Assembly (NCBI RefSeq): GCF_019805165.1
Contig: NZ_RWIJ01000036.1
Span: 1 to 64,000 of the forward strand
Length of the DNA stretch: 64,000 nt
Source of the DNA: Azospirillum sp. 412522
GTDB taxonomy: Bacteria; Pseudomonadota; Alphaproteobacteria; Azospirillales; Azospirillaceae
Reading direction: 5' to 3'
Positions 60,353 through 64,000 of this stretch are shown here, piece after piece (position 1 is the first letter of the stretch; every line of letters starts with the position of its first letter). The translations under genes were made by a program, and so were the position numbers. The notes beneath the pieces were generated by a model that saw only the letters and a list, made by a program, of their open reading frames with translations, did not search any database and was not told the DNA's origin.

Positions 60353-61152
60353 CCGCTGTGATCGTTCCCGCCGGCTCCGGGCAGCGGCCCGCCAACGATG
60401 CCGCGGCACCCGACACCCGCCAGACGGTGGACGTCGAGAGGCTGGCGATCTGGGCGATCCGCGACCAGAAGGCGGACCGCACCGGCGGCGCGCTGTTCGA
60501 CCTGGAGGCCGCGCTCGACCATCCCGACCGGGAGCCGCAGGGCAGCAGCCGCGACGGCGTCGCCACGCTGATGCGCCGGCGGGAGACGGGCGGCTGCCGG
60601 GTCGACGGTGGCGGGCCGATGCGGGGTGTCCAGCCGCGGGTCCACCCGGACGCCGAGGCGGTGGTCGACGCGATCCGCGCCATTCCCGACTGGCGGCAAC
60701 GCGGGCTGGTGTTCGAATACGCCCAGCTCGGTGATCGGCCGGACTGGTCCAACGGCGACCAGACGCTGATCCCCATCCCGGTGCCCGAAAGCCGGCGCGG
60801 AGCGGTGCGCCACGTCGTCCGGGCGGAGTGGGTGGACCTGCCGCTACAATCGGTGCTGCTGGCCGATCTGCGGCGCCGGGGCGTGCCGATCCTCGACCGC
60901 TACGGCCGGCTGCGCTTCCCGTCGCAGGAGCCGGGCTTCGCCTACCGCATCACCGACGACGGCGGACGTCAGGTGGTTACGCGCTGGTGCCCGGTGGAGC
61001 CGTACCCGTCGGATGCCTGGATCGTGAACACGAACGCCATCTACGCGGCTTGGCATGCCGGGATGATGGCGCTGGAGCGGGGGCTGCGGCGCGTGGTGCT
61101 GCGGGACCATCGGCTTGTGGGGTTCGGTGTGCCGGCGGAGCCGTGGGGGTGA
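60349..61152 (+). CDS. Hypothetical phage protein
   Basis: 267 residues, mixed alpha/beta, soluble. It has a central basic and aromatic segment (VRAEWVDLPLQSVLLADLRRRG) and a C-terminal repeat of Trp/Tyr residues. No motif recognised. Coupled to the coiled-coil gene before it. Confidence 0.6.
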   Translation: MTAVIVPAGSGQRPANDAAAPDTRQTVDVERLAIWAIRDQKADRTGGALFDLEAALDHPDREPQGSSRDGVATLMRRRETGGCRVDGGGPMRGVQPRVHPDAEAVVDAIRAIPDWRQRGLVFEYAQLGDRPDWSNGDQTLIPIPVPESRRGAVRHVVRAEWVDLPLQSVLLADLRRRGVPILDRYGRLRFPSQEPGFAYRITDDGGRQVVTRWCPVEPYPSDAWIVNTNAIYAAWHAGMMALERGLRRVVLRDHRLVGFGVPAEPWG

Positions 61153-61177
61153 TGCGACACAGGGCGTCTTTGCATTT

Positions 61178-61222
61178 TTCGTAACTACGAATATTGACCG
61201 TGCTATTTTCTGGAGCTACGAT
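61178..61222 (+). promoter_or_regulatory. brnTA promoter and operator
   Basis: -35 TTGACC (61194-61199) and -10 TACGAT (61217-61222), spacing 17 bp. A perfect TTCGTA-AC-TACGAA palindrome lies at 61178-61191, and a further TACGA half-site overlaps the -10. The -10 ends 7 bp before brnT, so its mRNA is almost leaderless. Confidence 0.7.
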
Positions 61223-61229
61223 AATTCTC

Positions 61230-61484
61230 ATGAAGATCATCTACGACCCTCCGAAGCGTGCGGCCAACCTGCTCAAGCACGGGCTGGACTTTGCTGATTT
61301 GGAGGACGGGGAGTTCTTCGAAGATGCCGTGGTGATCCCGTCTTACGATGGCCGCTTCAAAGCCGTCGGATGGCTCGGGAACGCCCTGGTGATCGTTACG
61401 GTGTTCAAGCCGCTGGGCACGGAAGCGCTGTCCATCATCAGCATGCGGCCCGCCAACCGGAAGGAAAGGAGCCTTCTGCCATGA
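61230..61484 (+). CDS. brnT: BrnT family toxin
   Basis: 84 residues. A RelE-like ribonuclease: MKIIYDPPKRAANLLKHGLDFADLE, then SIISMRPANRKER, the conserved BrnT C terminus. The longer frame upstream crosses the promoter. It overlaps brnA by 4 bp, in the toxin-first order normal for BrnTA. Confidence 0.92.
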   Translation: MKIIYDPPKRAANLLKHGLDFADLEDGEFFEDAVVIPSYDGRFKAVGWLGNALVIVTVFKPLGTEALSIISMRPANRKERSLLP

Positions 61485-61789
61485 CTGAAGACCGCAAGCT
61501 TCTGGAGAGCTTCGAGCCCGGCCACGGCTTCACCAAGGAAGACTGGGACGCCGTATCGGACAACCCGGAACTGACCGAAGAAGAGATGCGCCAAGCGCGC
61601 CCCTTCGCGGAGGTGTTCCCGCAGTTTGCCGAGAACATCAAGCGGGGCCGAGGTCGCCCGCCGGCCGAAAACCCAAAGCAACAGGTCACCTTGAGGCTGG
61701 ATGCCGAGGTGATCGGGCGCTTCAAGTCCGATGGGCCGGGCTGGCAGTCCCGGATCAATGACGCCCTCCGGAAGGCGGTGGGACTCTGA
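61481..61789 (+). CDS. brnA: BrnA antitoxin
   Basis: 102 residues. The C-terminal RHH-like BrnA domain is QVTLRLDAEVIGRFKSDGPGWQSRINDALRKAV; the N-terminal half binds the toxin. It neutralises BrnT and should autorepress through the upstream palindrome. Confidence 0.92.
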   Translation: MTEDRKLLESFEPGHGFTKEDWDAVSDNPELTEEEMRQARPFAEVFPQFAENIKRGRGRPPAENPKQQVTLRLDAEVIGRFKSDGPGWQSRINDALRKAVGL

Positions 61790-61878
61790 AGTCCAATCGG
61801 CCCGTCATTGGGCCTTGTACCATCGTGATGCATCCGACTATGGGGAAGGGCCTCCCGATAGGGACGGCCCTTGCGGCT

Positions 61879-62091
61879 TCATTCGCTGTCGCGGTCGCGC
61901 ACGTCCTGACGGCGCTCCTGCATGGTCACCTCCCCGAGCCACCGCCGCGGATTTCCGCACATCCAGCAGCTACAGGAGGCGAGGTTGTCGGCGAGCCACT
62001 GATGGCGCTGGCCGGGATAGCACCGCTTCGCTCGCGCGAGCATGCGCGCCCGATCCTGACGGCGCTGGGCGCGCTTTCTGTCTTTGAACAT
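61879..62091 (-). CDS. Small Cys-rich protein (CSCWMCGNPR)
   Basis: 70 residues. A very basic N-terminal helix (MFKDRKRAQRRQDRARMLARAKR) followed by CSCWMCGNPRR, a likely zinc knuckle, and W-L-G-E-V-T-x-Q-E-R-R. Similar short proteins occur widely in genomes and mobile elements with unknown function. It lies opposite to its neighbours. A start at 62094 is equally possible. Confidence 0.65.
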   Translation of the reverse strand: MFKDRKRAQRRQDRARMLARAKRCYPGQRHQWLADNLASCSCWMCGNPRRWLGEVTMQERRQDVRDRDSE

Positions 62092-62218
62092 CATGCCTCT
62101 CAAGCACAACGCCCCGGTGCGCCCTGCCCAACGGCGGGCAGCGCTGCCGGGGCTATGTCGGCTTGATCGGCGGGTGGTGTGAGTGGAGGGGCATGGAGTT
62201 ATCTTAATCCGTCGCGGC

Positions 62219-62749
62219 TCAGCGGCCCATCGCCTTTTCCAGGTCGTCGAGCGTCACCATCAGCGTGAGAGGGGCGACGGGCGACGGCGTGAAGCCGTAC
62301 CTTTGGTAGAAGGCCTTGGCCGTGTCGTCCTTGGCGTGAACCAGCATGGCGCGTGTCCCAGCCAGTTCCGCTGCTTTCAGCGCCTTGCGCACCGCGTCCC
62401 GCAGCAGGGCCGAGCCGAGACCCTTGCCGGACCAGCGCCCGTCCACCGCCAGCCGCCCTAGGACCACGACCGGAACCGGGTCCGGCATGTTCCGCCTGAC
62501 CTTTCCGGTGGCCTGCTCATGGAACACGGCGCCCATCGCGAGGCAGTAATAGGCAATGACGGCGCTCCCCTGGCAGACCACGAAAACACGCGACCCACCC
62601 GAGACGTGGCTTTTGAGTGCCCGCTTCCGAAGCCAGTCATTCAGGACCGGAACACCGGAATCGAACTGGCTCAGATCGTGGGCTTCGGTCAATGGGGCCG
62701 GGGCGGTGATGGCGGCTTCGTGCCCCGGCGGCGGAGTCACTTCTCCCAC
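62219..62749 (-). CDS. TacT-like GNAT toxin
   Basis: 176 residues. A GNAT acetyltransferase with the acetyl-CoA loop LGRLAVDGRWSGKGLGSALL and the C-terminal KAFYQRYGF. TacT toxins acetylate aminoacyl-tRNA and block translation. It overlaps the antitoxin gene by 13 bp. Confidence 0.9.
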   Translation of the reverse strand: MGEVTPPPGHEAAITAPAPLTEAHDLSQFDSGVPVLNDWLRKRALKSHVSGGSRVFVVCQGSAVIAYYCLAMGAVFHEQATGKVRRNMPDPVPVVVLGRLAVDGRWSGKGLGSALLRDAVRKALKAAELAGTRAMLVHAKDDTAKAFYQRYGFTPSPVAPLTLMVTLDDLEKAMGR

Positions 62750-63024
62750 GGCGACTTCCCAGCCATGAGAGCGCGGAGCCGGTCGATATCGCCGACGGGT
62801 TCGTCCAGCATCTCCAGGAACCGCTTGTGGCTGGCGTCGTCCAGGTAGAACACCCGCTGGTCCAGCAGGGCGTCCTCAGCCGCGTGGAAGGCGGCCTCGA
62901 TGACGAACTCGGTGCGGGTCTTGCCGGCCAGCTTGGCGGCGCGGTCGATCACATCGCGCTTGTTCGGCGGCACCCGCATGTTGATCGTGACGGATTGCGC
63001 GTCCGTATCTTGGTTTCTCAGCAT
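62737..63024 (-). CDS. TacA-like DUF1778 antitoxin
   Basis: 95 residues. An RHH DNA-binding N terminus (VTINMRVPPNKRDVIDRAAKLAGKTRTEFVIEAA) and a C-terminal toxin-binding tail. It should neutralise the GNAT toxin and repress the operon through the inverted repeat at 63071-63115. Confidence 0.9.
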   Translation of the reverse strand: MLRNQDTDAQSVTINMRVPPNKRDVIDRAAKLAGKTRTEFVIEAAFHAAEDALLDQRVFYLDDASHKRFLEMLDEPVGDIDRLRALMAGKSPWEK

Positions 63025-63070
63025 TCGCCCGGCCTCCAGGCAAGGGAGCCGCTGGTGGTCGCGGCCCGAT

Positions 63071-63115
63071 GTGTTGACGTTGTGTATATGGCTGCCGTGT
63101 GGACAGTGTCAACAC
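63071..63115 (-). promoter_or_regulatory. TacAT promoter flanked by inverted repeat
   Basis: On the minus strand -35 TTGACA (63107-63112) and -10 TATACA (63083-63088), spacing 18 bp. It is bracketed by GTGTTGAC (63071-63078) and its complement GTCAACAC (63108-63115), a likely TacA-type operator. Confidence 0.72.
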
Positions 63116-63260
63116 GCTGTGAGTCCACTGCATCCGAAGTGCGACAGGAGCTTCGAACACATGACGACGTCCAAGCCGGCAAAATCGATTGGTTAAGGAT
63201 TTAGAAAGGATTTCCCTGCAATAGTTGACGCCATGCACCGCCCAAGGTGCGACTAAACCA

Positions 63261-63288
63261 AGCCCCGCCGGAGAAATCCGCTGCGGGG
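63261..63288 (+). terminator. Possible hairpin before the holin-like gene
   Basis: CCCCGC and GCGGGG arms with TTTCGTC after them. Weak, but it is the only such structure in this gap. Confidence 0.35.
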
Positions 63289-63315
63289 TTTCGTCGTTTC
63301 TGGAGCTTCGCCACG

Positions 63316-63639
63316 ATGGACACTTTGCCGCTGCCCGACGTCGGCGACACTCTCGCCCGCATCGCCATCCTGTCGCCGGCTGCCCAGATCACCGCGCTGC
63401 TGGTGATCGGCGGTGTGGTGGGGCTCTGGATTTGGTCCCGTCGCCCACAGCCCGGCCCCGATGCTCAGATCGTCGTCGAGGCACTGAAGAGCACGGCCCA
63501 AGCCCAGGTGGAGACTGCAGCCAGCATCGCCGCCATGGCCCAACAGAACGAGTTGATTGTTTCGGAGGTACGCGGCGCCGTTGCGGAGATGCGTGTCATG
63601 GTCAATGCGGCCCTGGCCACCATCAAGCAGGCAGCTTGA
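63316..63639 (+). CDS. Single-span membrane protein, holin-like candidate
   Basis: 107 residues from ATG 63316. One membrane helix (about 24-42, ITALLVIGGVVGLWIW) and a long amphipathic, Ala- and Gln-rich helix behind it. The place just before the HNH gene fits a lysis or head-region accessory protein, but a single helix is not diagnostic of a holin. Open frame to 63247 ignored. Confidence 0.5.
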   Translation: MDTLPLPDVGDTLARIAILSPAAQITALLVIGGVVGLWIWSRRPQPGPDAQIVVEALKSTAQAQVETAASIAAMAQQNELIVSEVRGAVAEMRVMVNAALATIKQAA

Positions 63640-63643
63640 TCCG

Positions 63644-63835
63644 ATGGACCGCAAGCCCCTCTCCCAGAGCATCGGCGACTTGGCCGACGTCTTCGAGCGG
63701 CAGGCCGTTGCCGAAGGCTACGCCGATGCCTCCCGGTTCATCCGGCCCCTGATGCGGAACCTCCCCGACGGGCGCATTGCCGTGGGTGCCATGGATGGAT
63801 GGACGGCATTGGTTCCTGCGTTGGTGGAAGGCTGA
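63644..63835 (+). CDS. Small hypothetical phage protein
   Basis: 63 residues, soluble, MDRKPLSQSIGDLADVFERQAVAEGYADA. It starts 4 bp after the membrane protein gene ends and precedes the HNH gene by 3 bp. Not recognised. Confidence 0.55.
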   Translation: MDRKPLSQSIGDLADVFERQAVAEGYADASRFIRPLMRNLPDGRIAVGAMDGWTALVPALVEG

Positions 63836-63838
63836 TCC

Positions 63839-64000
63839 ATGGCCCCGCGGCTCCGCTCCCTGCGCTCGCCCCTTTCCATCCTCGACACCCGCACCGGCAA
63901 GGCCCTGGTGCCCATTGTGTCGGAGACGGAGCGCAAGCGTCGCTTCGACGAGACCCGCGGTTCGGCCCGGCAGCGTGGCTACGACCGCGACTGGGAGAAG
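63839..64000 (+). CDS. HNH endonuclease (N-terminal part, cut by window edge)
   Basis: 54 residues are visible. They end in FDETRGSARQRGYDRDWEK, the characteristic lead-in (R-G-S-A-x-x-R-G-Y-D-x-x-W) to the HNH nuclease of phage packaging clusters. Such genes usually sit next to the terminase small subunit. The catalytic part lies beyond the window. Confidence 0.78.
   Translation, partial: MAPRLRSLRSPLSILDTRTGKALVPIVSETERKRRFDETRGSARQRGYDRDWEK

Larger units (their letters stand above)
42621..64000. mobile_element. Left part of a temperate prophage integrated at tRNA-Ser(GCU)
   Basis: Integrase and excisionase beside the tRNA 3' end, leftward early genes, antirepressors, a CI/Cro switch, a rightward replication operon, a membrane protein of holin type and the N terminus of an HNH endonuclease are in the order expected for a lambdoid-like siphophage. 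Structural and packaging genes and the right attachment site must lie beyond 64000. The exact left boundary (within the tRNA) cannot be fixed without the other repeat. Confidence 0.85.

Noticed and set aside
61825..62166. Plus-strand 113-residue frame
   Set aside because: It is opposite the recognisable CSCWMCGNPR protein and has no ribosome binding site.

Overview
The window looks like chromosome of a high-GC alphaproteobacterium of the Rhodospirillales, most plausibly Azospirillum or a close relative. This is inferred from the GC-rich codon use, the class I PHA synthase with PHB-depolymerase-like genes, the Liv-type transporter operons carrying CoA ligases, and the intergenic palindromes. 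It is not proven here. About two thirds (1-42.6 kb) is core or accessory chromosome. From the tRNA-Ser(GCU) gene at 42.6 kb to the right edge lies the left part of an integrated temperate phage whose far end is outside the window.

Chromosomal part. At the left edge an IclR-type regulator (cut by the window) is transcribed away from a seven-gene operon at 507-9178. The operon holds two ABC ATPases, two permeases, a periplasmic binding protein and two different acyl/aryl-CoA ligases, so it reads as an uptake-and-activation unit for an organic, probably aromatic, acid. Two matching GGTCCA-N5-TGGACC palindromes lie between regulator and operon. Next come a GST, a Tat-exported class A beta-lactamase, a LysR regulator facing an SDR/Old-Yellow-Enzyme pair, a tail-anchored pseudokinase with a small membrane protein, a 1454-residue hybrid histidine kinase with two kinase cores and three receivers, PHA synthase, a lipoprotein, and a type I secretion pair (adaptor plus ABC exporter). 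These are followed by a peroxiredoxin, two tandem PHB-depolymerase-family proteins of which the first has lost its catalytic residues, enolase, an alpha/beta hydrolase, MurJ, a rhodanese, a lone FliN, diaminopropionate ammonia-lyase, a periplasmic ClpP-fold protein, GatB and a PAS histidine kinase. Strong hairpin terminators separate several units.

Prophage part (42.6-64 kb). The integrase sits next to the 3' end of the tRNA and is the last gene of a long leftward run (50.2-42.8 kb). That run includes an excisionase-like HTH protein, many small unrecognised genes, a ProQ/FinO-family RNA-binding protein and two Rha/KilAC-type antirepressor genes. The CI-like S24 repressor (55.0-55.8 kb) faces a Cro-like gene. 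Between the antirepressors and CI is a more AT-rich cargo block: two divergent, homologous ribbon-helix-helix proteins sharing a repeat-rich promoter region, a ClpP-fold SDH_sah protein, a membrane-protein/lipoprotein pair and a HicBA module. Rightward of Cro runs a tightly overlapped replication operon (CHC2/Toprim primase, RepA-like ATPase). A short HTH protein follows, then an iteron-like repeat array that is a candidate origin. Beyond these are BrnTA and TacAT toxin-antitoxin modules, a putative holin-like membrane protein and the start of an HNH endonuclease, the usual gateway to the packaging genes, which are off the right edge.

The parts most worth a second look are the divergent RHH pair with its operators, the iteron array, AATTGCG half-sites shared by the CI/Cro region and the integrase-operon promoter region, the prophage ProQ protein, the ClpP-like cargo block, and the non-catalytic PHB-depolymerase paralogue in front of an intact one.
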